A DNA stretch of 44,609 bases from Mycoplasmataceae bacterium (GCA_031279765.1 JAITHU010000043.1:1-44609); one strand, 5' to 3'. Positions 31,323 through 42,168 are shown, counted from the stretch's first letter. Notes: a model not told the origin generated them from the letters alone. Numbers and translations: made by a program.

Positions 31323-32402
31323 ATGGCGGAATTTAAATTTGTTGAAAACAAAAATAGTATCGATAAACAAAAAATATCTAGTATTTTAGCTAGTATTAAA
31401 GAAAAACCTGTATTTGGAAGACAGTTCACTAATTATATGGCACATATTAAATACGAAAATGGTGTGTGATCAAATCATGAAATTATTCCATTTGCTAATA
31501 TTTCATTATCACCAGCTGCGTGTGTTTTTCATTATGGACAAGAAATATTTGAGGGTATTAAAGCTTATAAGTGAAATGATAATAGTGTTCATAGTTTTCG
31601 CGTTAAAGATAATGCAAAAAGATTTCAATTTTCAGCAAAAAGATTAGTATTACCAGAATTACCAATAGATGATTTTTGTGATGCGGTTACGAAACTATTA
31701 AAAGTAGAACAAGATTGAGTACCAAAAGAAGAAAATATGAGTTTGTATATTCGTCCTTTTATGATTGCCACCGAACCTTTTTTAGGTATAAAAGAATCTA
31801 ATATAGTAGATTTTTATGTAATTTTATCACCAGTTGGTCCTTATATTAGTGGTGTTGCTACCATTTGGTTAGAAGATACTTATTTTAGAGCTGGTCCTGG
31901 CGGAACTGGCAATTCTAAATGTGGTGGAAATTATGCCGCAAGTTTATTACCAAAAAAACTCGCAGCTAAGCAAGGATGTAATGATTGTTTATTTTTGGAT
32001 GCAAAGAAAAATAAATATATCGAAGAGTTTAGTGGTATGAGTTTCTTTTGTGTTGATAAAAATAATATTTTATACACTCCAAAAATTAACGATTCTATAT
32101 TAGATTCCATTACCAGAGATAGTATTATTAAAATTGCTAAAAAAATGAAATACAAAGTTAAAGAAACAAAAATTATTTGAAAAGAACTTTTAAATAAAAT
32201 AAAAAATAAAGAAATAGTAGAAATATTTGCTTGTGGTACAGCAGCCGTTGTCAGTCCTGTTGGCGTTATAAAAGGAAAAGACTTTGAAATAAAAATTAAT
32301 AATGGTGAAATAGGAAAAATTAGTAAATTATTAAAAGAAGAATTAGTCGGTATACAAACAGGGAAAAAAACAGATAAATTTGGTTGGGTAGTAAACGTTT
32401 AA
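31323..32402 (+). CDS. ilvE: Branched-chain-type aminotransferase (IlvE family)
   Basis: Fold-type IV PLP aminotransferase. The 359-residue product follows the larger (type II) branched-chain enzyme: [27 protein letters not shown], the PLP lysine Lys199 in [25 protein letters not shown] and a C-terminal [10 protein letters not shown]. The last residues are shorter than usual but the fold seems complete. No ilv or leu genes are in the window. Its place at the end of the aro unit suggests that it turns phenylpyruvate into phenylalanine, a side activity known for some members; direct specificity is not readable. TGA is Trp in four or more places. Confidence 0.9.
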
Positions 32403-32469
32403 TGGTTTAAAATTAGTTGTAATATTCTTAATTTGATAAATATAATTTAATAAAAGATATTACAAAAAA

Positions 32470-33395
32470 ATGGACGTGAAAAAAAAGATAGTTTGAGATT
32501 TGTTTGGGGGGGTCAGAACTCTGTTTACAATGCACTCAAAAAAGATAATAACTATGTAATATATACTTTTGATGTTACATCACCAACAAGAAAAAAACAT
32601 TTAGTAATCGATTTAGCTCAAGAAAATATAGTAAATGTTTTTAATAAAAAAATCAAAAGTGGAGAAATTAAAAAACCAGATATCATTATATCTTCAACGT
32701 TATGTCAATCATTTAGTAGCATTACATCGATGAGGAAAGATGAAAATGGTAACAAGGGTACTTCCGGTTGAATATTTAAGGAATACGATGAAAAAGGAAG
32801 AAAATTATCAAAACCAAAATTTATACTAAGAGATGAAAAAAGTTTTGAAAAATTAAAAAGTGGATTTACAAAACATTTAAAATGAAAAACACAAAATTTT
32901 ATTGCAAAGTTAGGTTCTCAATGTATAAAAAATACAATAGAATTAATAAAATATTTTAAACCAAAGTATTGGTATATTGAAAATCCAAACACTTCTAGAT
33001 TATGACAATACATTGAATATTGTACAGATTTTTTTAATTATTTAAAAAAAAATAACATGAGTTATTTTTTTAACAAAGCTACCTATGGTAAGTATGGTTA
33101 TCCCACAGCAAAATATACTTACTTTTTATCTAATGTTAAATGTGAAAAACCATGTTTATTATTTGGTACAATCGAAAAACCATGATATTGATCAAATGAT
33201 GAAAATGGTAAAAAATGTATGAGATTAAAAGCAACTAATAGAATAATAAAATCAAGAATCGCAGCATTTGGATATTTTACAAAATCTGGAAAACAAAAAG
33301 AAAAAATAAGTAATTATCAAACATGCGAAGCTGGTAACAATAGCTTGATTCCTAAAAAACTTATAAATGATATATTTCTAAATTTTAAATTTTAA
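32470..33395 (+). CDS. DNA cytosine methyltransferase-like gene, out of frame at G7
   Basis: From the ATG at 32470 one reads KKKIVWDLFGG, the AdoMet motif I. The frame then breaks at seven G. With eight (or five) G it continues as DLFGGGQNSVYNALKK and on to about 309 codons. Downstream are KPDIIISSTLCQSFSSI with the Cys of motif IV, LGSQCIKNTIELI and YWYIENPNTS, an ENP form of motif VI. The family is a C5-type or related methylase seen beside McrBC-like nucleases. As sequenced, only a fragment could be made. TTG at 32493 opens the downstream frame but would lose motif I, so no active enzyme. The stop is two bases before the McrB-like start. G7 is striking in DNA this AT-rich. Confidence 0.75.
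32506..32512 (+). repeat. G7 homopolymer in methylase motif I
   Basis: Seven G, coding for the Gly run of AdoMet motif I. Length 7 shifts the frame, while 8 or 5 restores it. G runs of this size are otherwise absent from the window. Confidence 0.8.
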
Positions 33396-33396
33396 T

Positions 33397-34971
33397 ATGG
33401 CAATAGCACAAAATATTATAAATATATTATTACGTAATTATATTGAATATAGTATAGTTGATGATGAGAAAATCAAAGAATATTTAAATTTGAATGATAA
33501 ACACAAATTTAATACTGGATATTTAATTTCAGAACAAAAAACGAATCAATATTATCCTAATTTTGTAAAAAATAAAAATAGCGATAAAGAGTGATTTTTA
33601 AATTCGCAAATTAAAGATGATGAATTAAAGTTTCTAATAAAAGAAATTAATAAAATTTTAAATTTCAATAATGGTGATGATTTACTGCCAATAATATTTG
33701 AAAATAATGATTTTTTTGAAGAAAAAAATTATGAAATGTTTATTCCTAATCAATTTGGTGGTTCATTAGATAAAAACGTAAAGAAAGATAAACTTAAAGG
33801 TATATGTTTCTTTGATAATAATAATCCTACTCAACTAGCGGAAATACAAAATAGAAATGTAAAACAGTTTATCATTGAAAAATTCAATGATAATTACCAT
33901 ACAAAATTAACTATTGATAATAAAGAAAAAAGGCCTAGTAATGGTGCTGTTATTCCAAAGAAATTAAAGGAAAGTGGTATTAAATTCAAAATAATTTTTT
34001 TTGTAAAATATGAATTAAAACAACAAAATGAACAAGAATTGATAAACAGTGAACAAAATATTCATAACAATAACTCTACATCTAATCATGTTTTTGATTG
34101 GTTTAATAAAATAATTTATGGTATACCTGGTAGCGGAAAATCTTATTATATTAAAAAAAATATTGCAATTGCAAATAAAATAAAACCAGAAAATCAAACT
34201 AGGATTGTTTTTTATCCAGAATATACTTATTCTGATTTTATTGGCGCTATACGTCCGATTACTAATACAAAAGAAACTAACGATAATAAAATTTATGATT
34301 TTGTTGCTGGACCGTTTATTAAATTATTAAAAAAAGCAATAGATAACTCTAATGAAAATTATTTATTTATTATTGAAGAAATAAATAGAGGAGATGCACC
34401 AGCAATATTTGGTGAATTTTTTCAATTATTAGATAGAGATGATAATGGTGTTTCAGAATATCCTATAACTAACTCCGATTTATCAAATTATATTTATAAC
34501 AACGAAAACAAAAATGTGTATATACCAAAAAATTTGTTTATCATCGCAACTATGAACACAAATGATCAAAACATTTTTGTTCTTGATACTGCATTTAAAC
34601 GTAGATGAGAATTTGAAAAATATGAAGAGGAATGTTCCGCTAATGATGAAATTAAAATATGTGCACATGATTTAACATGAGGAAATTTTCGCAAAACAGT
34701 TAATGAAAAAATTGTTTCTATTCAAGATAAGAATGATTCATTTGGTGATTATAGAATAGGAACATATTTCCTAAAGGAAACAGAAATAAAAAATGCTGAA
34801 AAATTTAAATATAAAATTTTTGATTATCTATTTAATGATGTAAAAAAATTCGATAAAGAATTATTATTTGGAGAACTTAAAAATTTGGATGAAATTTTTA
34901 AAGAATTCAAAAAATGACAAGATGATATTGAAAAAGATTTTTTTGATATTTTTCCAAAATTAAAAAAATAA
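33397..34971 (+). CDS. McrB-like AAA+ GTPase subunit (LlaJI R1-like)
   Basis: Motor subunit of a restriction complex. The 524-residue product has an N-terminal domain of about 225 residues that I do not recognise, presumably DNA-binding, then an AAA+ module: Walker A YGIPGSGKS near residue 242, YSDFIGAIRP (the McrB-type YxDF block), Walker B FIIEEINRG near 325, and the sensor IATMNTNDQNIFVLDTAFKRRW. A second TGA(Trp) series continues to the C-terminus. It sits two bases after the methylase and six before the LlaJI-type nuclease, so the three form one operon. It looks intact. Confidence 0.85.
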
Positions 34972-34976
34972 ATTAT

Positions 34977-36134
34977 ATGGAAATTAAAAAATGAAAATCA
35001 GAAAATAGTTTTGGGTATAAGCACGAAAATTCACAAATTCTCATATCTTTTCCAGAAGAATTGGATATTGAATGCGATTCCAATGATTTAATTAATATTA
35101 ATAAAAAAAATAATAGAAAAAACTTAAGGAATTTTTTTAATGTTTTATACAAAAAAAAAACAAACTTAATAAAATCAAATAAATTAATTCATTCATCAGA
35201 TCACATTAATAATCTATTTGTTTCATTTGAATGAATTATTAATGCATTTTTAAATAACGGAATACCAAAAACATTTAATTATATTTTTTCAAATAATTTA
35301 AAAAATAAAATTAATTGAAAAAAAACATTTGATTCCGGTGTTTATTTTATCAATAAAAAAATTGTATTTAATAAAATAATATGTAAACAAAAAAATAAAT
35401 TAGATGATATGATTACATATAGTTTTATTAAATGTTTTAATATCGCAATAGAAAATATTGGATGATTATATAATATTAGCAAAAAAATATACATTCAAGA
35501 TAACGTTAGTAACGATATATTGTTATGTTATTTAAAAAAAGAATTAGTTAAAACGTATAAAATTGAAAACATACACATGATTAACCATATGATTAACATT
35601 TTAGATAGTAAAAACAATGGGTTAAATGAAAATAATTCTGTTACATTATTACACAATGAATTTTGAAATATTTACGAAAATTTAATTTGTAAAATTTTTT
35701 CAAATTATAAAGAAATAAATCCGCACGCTAAATGGAAAAATATTGAAGGAATTGAAAAAGATGCATCAAATTTACGTCCAGATTGTATTCACAAAGATAA
35801 ACAAAATAATATATGAATTATTGATGCGAAATATTACCATTCTGGAGATGGATATAAGGGGATGCCACAGACTTCTGATATACAAAAACAATTTATATAT
35901 GGAGAATGAATGAAAGAATATATTAATAAAAATAACATCGATAACATCAACAACATTTATTTGTGTTTTATTCTTCCAGGAAAAAATATAAACTCTATTA
36001 AGCATATTTCAACAGCTACAATGGAAATATTCAACAATAACATATATGCATATCAAATAGATTTACAAAAATTAATAAACAACGAATATAATGAAATTTC
36101 ATTTGAATACTTGCCTATTCCTGTTCAATTTTAA
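34977..36134 (+). CDS. LlaJI-type restriction endonuclease subunit (McrC-like)
   Basis: Nuclease partner of the McrB-like motor. The 385-residue product has an N-terminal McrC-like part and a C-terminal PD-(D/E)xK domain: LRPDCIHKDK near residue 265 and IWIIDAKYYHS near 282, followed by MPQTSDIQKQFIYGEWM, a block characteristic of the LlaJI family as I recall it. Ten or so TGA codons are Trp. In LlaJI itself, R1 and R2 cut unmethylated target DNA and need protecting methylases; classic McrBC instead cuts methylated DNA. Which rule applies here decides the meaning of the off-frame methylase. It appears intact. Confidence 0.82.
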
Positions 36135-36181
36135 AAATAAATTTTTTATTTAAAAATAAATATGTTAAAATAATAGAATAT

Positions 36182-37921
36182 ATGAAAAAATTTTTTAAAA
36201 AAATTTTTCTTTTATTAATGCCAATAGCTATTTTTTGTGTTGGTTGTGGCGAAACACCTCCACCTTCAATTCAAAAAGAAATAACTTTTGAGTGAGAAAA
36301 CAACAAAGATACTCTATCTGGAATTGATAAACATGTTAAATTATTTGCGAATATTAAATACGGAAATGAAACATCACCAATTGCAACGTGAACAATTGGT
36401 ACACTACCTCAAGGAGTATCAAAGAATATTAATAACAACTATGTTACTTTTATTCTTGATGAAACAGATACAGTTAGTGTACAAACAATTAATATAAAAG
36501 CAAAATATAAAGATATTGAAAAAAATACTATTTTAAATATTAGTCAATGGAATAAACCAATATACGATTACAACATTACATTAAACATGTCATCAGCTAA
36601 TATTACACAAGCAAATTTAGTTTCATTGAATAACCCAATTGTTTTAAACGCATCTATTACAGATTTAAGTGGTGGCCCAATTAGTGATAATGTAACATGA
36701 TCTGGTGATGATACTTTACCAAGTTATATTACAGTTACAAAAAATAATAATGAAATTAAATTTTCACTAGTTGATAATGAAGAAACTAGTGCTAATACAT
36801 ATACGATCGATGCATCATATAGTGTTGGAGCTGGAGCTGCAACAAAAACATTCGTTTTATCAACAGAAAATTATGAGTATTGAAATCCGGTTTGAATTCC
36901 TAAAGAAATGCTTAATATCCAAGGAACTACTCTTAATGGATTTAAAACTGGTGTTAATCTTTCATCATATACAACAATGCATATTCCAAAAGAGATAACT
37001 ACTATCGCTAATAATAGTTTTTTTGATCAAAGTGCTACTTCTTCAAAAATACCATCAAATATTAATGTATTAGATATGTCATCAGCTAGTGTGTTAACTA
37101 ATATCGGACAACGTGCTTTTTATGAAGCTCCATTTAGTAATACATTAATATTTCCTAGTTCGTTAACAACATTAGGAGGCGAAGCGTTTTGTTCTTCTAG
37201 CATTGCGGGTGTTAATTTATCACATTGTAATCTATTATTAACAGTACCTGGTGGTTGTTTCGGAGATTGTAATAGTATTTCAACAATAGATTTTAATAAT
37301 AATTTACAATATATCCAAAATCCAATAGGAGCAGCTGGTTTTGGTGCATTCGAAGTTAATGGGCTTAGTTATTCTGGTAGCTCATTTACTGGTACATTAA
37401 AATTGCCAAGTGGTATTCGTGAATTAGGAAATGCCGCATTCGCTAATTTAGGAGCACAACCAGGTACAACAACGAATGTAGTTGCTATTAATTGAAATAG
37501 TTGTACGCAATTAACAAGAATAGGAAGAGGATGTTTTGCATATGTTCCTATGGCGCCAAATACTAAAATAATTTTTCCCGATGGAATTACTTATTTGGAT
37601 TCGTTTTGTATACAAACAAATAACATTACTGAAGTTGAAATACCTGCAAGCGTTTCAACGATTAATGCTGATGGACTAGCAGATATGAGTAATTTAAAAA
37701 TTGTTAAAATACATCGTACAAGTTCAGTTTATCCGTATGCTGATGCTGATAAAACAGGATATTTATCGACTCTTCCTTTTGGTCTTTGAGTAAGAAAAAC
37801 AAAAATAGAACCAGGAAAAAATATAACAAGCGAATCTGGTGCATATATGGAAGTACCATCTTCATTATTATCAACATATCAAAGTACATGACCTAATTGA
37901 ATCGCTTTCCAATCATATTAA
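36182..37921 (+). CDS. BspA-like leucine-rich repeat lipoprotein
   Basis: A 579-residue lipoprotein. A basic start and hydrophobic core end in the canonical lipobox CVGC at about residue 22. The first part (to about residue 230) is Ig-like and rich in T, N and S. The rest holds BspA-type repeats (LRR_5 class) such as LTNIGQRAFYEAPFSNTLIF, FPSSLTTLGGEAFCSSSI and IPASVSTINADGL. This LRR type differs from the DUF285 type of the other surface genes here, and the YSIxRN ending is absent. Several TGA codons are Trp. BspA-like proteins bind host matrix or serve adhesion in other bacteria; that role here is inferred. No repeat tract lies at its start. Confidence 0.82.
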
Positions 37922-37932
37922 TTTTGAATTAA

Positions 37933-38235
37933 TTAGTGAAGATTATTACGCTCGAATATTTCCGAATGTTCTTCTAGTTTGGCTTCTATTTTATCTATTC
38001 TAGTTTCAATCTTATCGAATCTAGTATTAACTTCAATTCTAATTTCATTGATATTTTTATTAATTCTTTCTTCCATAGTAAGCAATAATAACTCCATTTT
38101 TGTTGGTTGTTTAGGTTTAGAAGGTTTATTATTTGGATCATCAGATTTGTTCATCTTTTCTAATACAATTATATCTTTTTCTAGATTCTTGTTATTTTGA
38201 GAAGAAAGAATTGTATATTTATTAATATTCTTCAT
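37933..38235 (-). CDS. Small coiled-coil protein, copy 1
   Basis: A 100-residue charged protein. The N-terminal 40 residues (MKNINKYTILSSQNNKNLEK and so on to NKPSKPKQ) are nearly identical to those of the protein at 42339-42665. The C-terminal half is a heptad-like helix, with VNTRFDKIETRIDKIEAKLEEHSE, here quoted in parts as RFDKIETRIDKIEAKL, that ends in FERNN in both. It resembles in style the DUF16-type coiled-coil families of mycoplasmas, but I cannot assign it. No membrane segment. The ATG is preceded by the hairpin agaag-gta-cttct. A trimeric or dimeric coiled coil is likely; function unknown. Confidence 0.7.
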   Translation of the reverse strand: MKNINKYTILSSQNNKNLEKDIIVLEKMNKSDDPNNKPSKPKQPTKMELLLLTMEERINKNINEIRIEVNTRFDKIETRIDKIEAKLEEHSEIFERNNLH

Positions 38236-38261
38236 AGAAGTACCTTCTATATATTAATATG
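38107..38261 (-). repeat. 155-base direct repeat, copy 1
   Basis: Covers the first half of the small coiled-coil gene plus its hairpin and the upstream AT-rich region. It aligns without gaps to 42537-42691 with four mismatches by eye. Confidence 0.85.
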
Positions 38262-38367
38262 CGTTTTTTTGAGAAAATACTTATTTTAACAAAGAATAAT
38301 AGATTCAAATTTTCAAGTATTTTTTGATATTTTAATATAAATTACGTTTTATTTTTTTTTAACGATA

Positions 38368-38441
38368 TGGAGCGGGTGATCGGAATCGGACCGACGTATG
38401 CAGCTTGGAAGGCTGCGGTTCTACCATTGAACTACACCCGC
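38368..38441 (-). tRNA. tRNA-Gly, anticodon UCC
   Basis: Acceptor gcgggtg with cacccgc, anticodon stem gcagc/gctgc and loop cttccaa (anticodon UCC), CCA encoded. It is three bases downstream of tRNA-Leu on the same strand. Confidence 0.92.
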
Positions 38442-38444
38442 AAT

Positions 38445-38530
38445 TGGTGCTGAAATCGGGACTTGAACCCGAACTGCATTACTGCAACAGGATTTTAAGT
38501 CCTGTGTGTCTACCATTCCACCACTTCAGC
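38445..38530 (-). tRNA. tRNA-Leu, anticodon UAA
   Basis: Class II tRNA with a long variable arm (tgcagtaatgca). Anticodon stem cagga/tcctg and loop cttaaaa (anticodon UAA), acceptor gctgaag with tttcagc, CCA encoded. It reads into tRNA-Gly. Confidence 0.92.
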
Positions 38531-38629
38531 AAATAGTATAAATTAATTATAATTTACTATTTTATAAATACAAATAATTAATTATTTTTTAACTAAAACA
38601 AATTTATACTTATTTTAATATTATTTAAA

Positions 38630-39247
38630 ATGTTTAATATATATATAACAGAATGTAGTTCAATAAGTGCAAAAGGAGAATTAAATAAATATAGCAAACT
38701 TAAGAGATACATCAACAAAAACGACAAGCAATTAGCGATATGTTCAATGAAATACAAATATTTTTTTGTAAAAAAACACAATTATGATATTAATGATTTA
38801 GTATTAACAAAAAAACCATATGTTAAAAATGCTAAATATCATTTTTCTATTTCGCATAGTTACCCATACTGTGTATTTTGCGAATCAAAAAATGAAATTG
38901 GAATAGATGTTCAATACATTAATAAAAAAATAAATTATTCAAGAATTATGAAAAAAAAATTTTTTGATGAAGAAAAAAAATATATTAAAAATGATATAAA
39001 AAAATTTTATAAAATTTGGACATGCAAAGAAGCATTATATAAAGCATTAAACAAACAAGATCAAAAGAAAAATAAATTAACGAATTTATTTATAAATAAC
39101 AAAAAAAATAAACTATTTTCAATTGTTAATAAAAAAAAATATTATTTTGTTTTTAAATATATTAAAAACTTTATTTTGTGTGTTTCGAGTACTAACGAAA
39201 AAAATAAGCTAAAAATTTTTAATTTTAAATATTCATCGTTTGAATAG
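38630..39247 (+). CDS. Sfp-type 4'-phosphopantetheinyl transferase
   Basis: A 205-residue protein of the Sfp/AcpT group, which transfers phosphopantetheine from CoA to carrier proteins. Motifs: YHFSISHSYPYCVF, GIDVQYI (Mg-binding Asp) and FYKIWTCKEALYKAL (WxxKEAxxK). It is slightly shorter than Sfp (224) and very rich in K and N. Most mollicutes rely on the small AcpS type, so this may replace AcpS or serve another carrier. No carrier protein, polyketide or peptide synthetase gene is in the window. It stands alone between the tRNA pair and the surface-protein remnant. Confidence 0.85.
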   Translation: MFNIYITECSSISAKGELNKYSKLKRYINKNDKQLAICSMKYKYFFVKKHNYDINDLVLTKKPYVKNAKYHFSISHSYPYCVFCESKNEIGIDVQYINKKINYSRIMKKKFFDEEKKYIKNDIKKFYKIWTCKEALYKALNKQDQKKNKLTNLFINNKKNKLFSIVNKKKYYFVFKYIKNFILCVSSTNEKNKLKIFNFKYSSFE

Positions 39248-39253
39248 TTTAGG

Positions 39254-39292
39254 TAACTTTATTTTTTATCAAAAAAATATCTAATAAAGTTA
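39254..39292. other. Inverted repeat after the transferase gene
   Basis: The arms taactttatt and aataaagtta are exact, ten bases each, with a 19-base loop. It lies just after the transferase stop and before the surface-protein remnant. No clear T run follows, so terminator function is uncertain. Confidence 0.45.
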
Positions 39293-39295
39293 GTT

Positions 39296-39484
39296 ATGTT
39301 TCGTGATTGTCCTTCTCTACAATTTGGCAATAATATTAGTAATACATACTTGCATACACCTACTATTACTGGTGGTGGTACTAATATGTTTCAAGATATG
39401 TTTCGTGATTGCACTATTTTAAATGGTGCTGGTTTTCCAGACTCACCAACTGCAAATCAGGATTATTCAATTTTTAGAAATTAA
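39296..39484 (+). pseudogene. C-terminal remnant of a DUF285 surface protein
   Basis: 62 codons matching only the last part of the large surface protein at 14810-17280: MFRDC repeats, FGNNISNTYLHTP, GAGFPDSP and a terminal YSIFRN. No signal or anchor is present and the sequence upstream is not a surface protein. It is probably what remains of a full gene after deletion, or a donor cassette for recombination with intact paralogues. Confidence 0.7.
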
Positions 39485-39582
39485 TAAATATGTATTACAC
39501 AAAAATTTTTGTTTCTAGTGTATTAAATTAACAAGAACGTATCTATTAGTTGTTAAAGTATAATTAATTAAAATAAATTAAT

Positions 39583-40824
39583 ATGGAAATTTTCGACGAA
39601 TTAAAATGACGCGGATTAATAAAAGATATCTCTGATGAAAAAAAAATAAATAATTTTTTTTCTAAGAAAGGACAAATTTATATTGGTTTTGATCCTAGTT
39701 TTAAATCATTACATCTAGGAAACTACCAAACTTTGTGTGTATTAAAACGTTTACAAAAAGCTGGTCATAAAGTTCATGCGTTGATTGGTTCGATAACTGG
39801 TTTGATTGGTGATCCGAAACAAACCGAAGAAAGAAAAATGCAAGCTAAAGAACAGATTGAAGAAAATGTGAAATTACTTTCTATACAACTTAAAAAACTT
39901 ACTGGGTTAGAAAAAATTTGAAGTAATATTGATTTCTATAAAGATATGCATGTATGAGATTATTTACGAGATATCGGAAAAATGATAAATGTAAATTATT
40001 TATTAGAAAAAGAAGTAATTTCCCGTCGTTTAGAAACTGGAATATCATACGCAGAATTTTCTTATACATTGTTACAAGGCTATGATTTCTTACATCTTTT
40101 TGAAAAAGAAAATATTATTTGCCAATCTGGTGGTAGTGATCAATGAGGGAATATTACAACTGGGTTAGAAATGATTAGAAAAACACACGGATTAGAAACT
40201 GATGCTTGTTGTTTTTCTATTCCACTATTATTAAAACCAGATGGAACAAAATTTGGCAAATCAGAAAGTGGAGCTGTATATTTAGATGCAAATGTTACTT
40301 CACCATATGTGATGTATCAATTTTTAATAAATCAACCAGATTCAATGATTGAAGATATGTTAAAACGCTTTACATTTTTATCAAAAGAAGAAATAGAAAA
40401 AACAATGAAAGAACATAAAGAAGATGTTTCAAAAAGAATTGCACAAAAAAAATTAGGAAAAGAATTATTGATCGATATTCATAGTAAAGAAGCATATGAA
40501 AAATCATTAAAAATAAGTGAAGCGTTATTTTCTAACAAATTAGATACATTAGAAAAAAACGATTTGTTTGAAGCGTTAGTTGGTACTAATAATATTACAA
40601 ACATTAACGAAAAAGAAATAAACATTGTTGATTTATTGATTGTTGCAAATGTAGTTAAATCAAAAACTGAAGCAAGAAAGTTAGTTGAGCAAAAAGGTAT
40701 ATATGTAAATAATGTGTTAATCGATAATTCTTCAATAATTATTAATAGCAAAAATTCAATTGATAATAAATTCTCATATATTAAAAAAGGGAAAAAAGAT
40801 TATTATTTAATTATTTGAAAATAA
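39583..40824 (+). CDS. tyrS: Tyrosyl-tRNA synthetase
   Basis: Charges tRNA-Tyr. The 413-residue product has the class I HIGH motif as HLGN near residue 44, the tyrosine-binding QGYDFLHLF and SGGSDQWGNI, the KMSKS motif as KFGKS near 224, and a C-terminal S4-like RNA-binding domain (VKSKTEARKLVEQKGIYV). Length is standard. Six or so TGA codons are Trp. A TATAAT at 39559 lies 18 bases before the ATG. I looked for T-box features in the 98-base leader region and saw none. ffh follows after three bases. Confidence 0.95.
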
Positions 40825-40827
40825 ACT

Positions 40828-42168
40828 ATGTTTAAAACAATGATTGCTTCGATTATTACGAAGCATATGAAGAAAAAACTTAACAATTGAACAATCAAAG
40901 AAGAAGATGTTGTTGATGTTTTAAAGGAAATTCGTGTTGCGTTATTGGATGCCGATGTTAGTTTGCTTGTTGTTAAAAATTTTATAAAATCAATTAGAGA
41001 AAAAGCGGTCGGTTATGTAATTGAACAAGGACAAGATCCAAGTAATGTTTTATTAACGATAATTAAAGAAGAATTAATTTCCATTCTTGGAAAAAAAACT
41101 GCTAGTATTAATATTAATCAAAAGGTTACAAAAATAATGATGGTTGGTCTTCAAGGAAGCGGAAAAACAACTACTTGTGCAAAAATTGCAAATTATTATA
41201 AAACAAAGTTTAACAAAAAACCACTATTGGTTGGTGTTGATATTTATCGTCCTGCTGCCATTGAACAATTACGTGATTTAGCTTCCCAAATAGATGTAGA
41301 TTTTTTTGAAAAAGGTACACAAGATCCAGTTAAAACTGTTCAACAAGCAAATGAATTTGCTGAAAAAAATGATAACGATTTTATAATCTACGATACTGCT
41401 GGTCGATTGCAAACAAACGAAGAATTAATGCAAGAATTAAAAAATATTCGAAACAAGGTATCACCTAATGAAATCTTATTAGTTGTTGATGCAATGAGCG
41501 GACAAGATATATTAAACGTTGCAAAAGAATTCAATGATGTTTTGACATTATCAGGTTTTATAATTACTAAATTAGATGGAGATGCGAGAGCTGGAGCGGC
41601 ATTATCAATTATATCATTGTTAGATTTACCAGTTAAATTTACTGGTACAGGAGAAAAAGTTGGTTCATTAGATATCTTTCATCCAGAAAGAATTGCTGAT
41701 AGAATTCTAGGATTGGGTGATATTATGACATTAGCTGAAAAAGCAAATGAAGTTGTTGATCAAAATAAAATAAAAAAAACATTTACAAGAATGTTATCAG
41801 GAAAAATGGACTTAGAAGATTCTTTAACATTAATGCAACAAATGTCAAAACTTGGTTCTATGGGTTCAATTTTGAAAATGATACCAAATATGCCTTCTAT
41901 AAATGATTCACAAATTGGTGATGCAGAAGAGAAAAAGAAAATATGAGAAATTTTAATGAGTTCAATGACTTTAAAAGAAAGAAGAAATCCACATTTGTTC
42001 AAAAAAGAACCTAATAGAAAAATACGTGTTGTTAAGGGTTCGGGAAGAAAACCTGATGAATTAAATAAATTATTATCAGAATGAGAAAAAATAAAAAAGA
42101 AAATGGAAGAAGTTGGTGGAATGATAAAAAAAGGAAAAAATCCATTTGGACAATTTGGTAATTTATAA
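40828..42168 (+). CDS. ffh: Signal recognition particle protein Ffh
   Basis: GTPase that binds signal peptides and SRP RNA to target proteins to the membrane. The 446-residue product has the N domain (LKEIRVALLDADVSL), the G domain with GLQGSGKTTT near residue 107, VDIYRPAAIEQL, YDTAGRLQ, ITKLDGDARAG, and the Met-rich M domain (LTLMQQMSKLGSMGSILKMI) with the final KNPFGQFG. Three TGA codons are Trp. It forms an operon with tyrS. No hairpin terminator is clear downstream. Confidence 0.95.

Noticed and set aside
39485-39582. T-box or riboswitch leader before tyrS
   Set aside because: The gap is under 100 bases and shows no T-box hairpin, specifier or antiterminator pattern; none was seen before the aro genes either.
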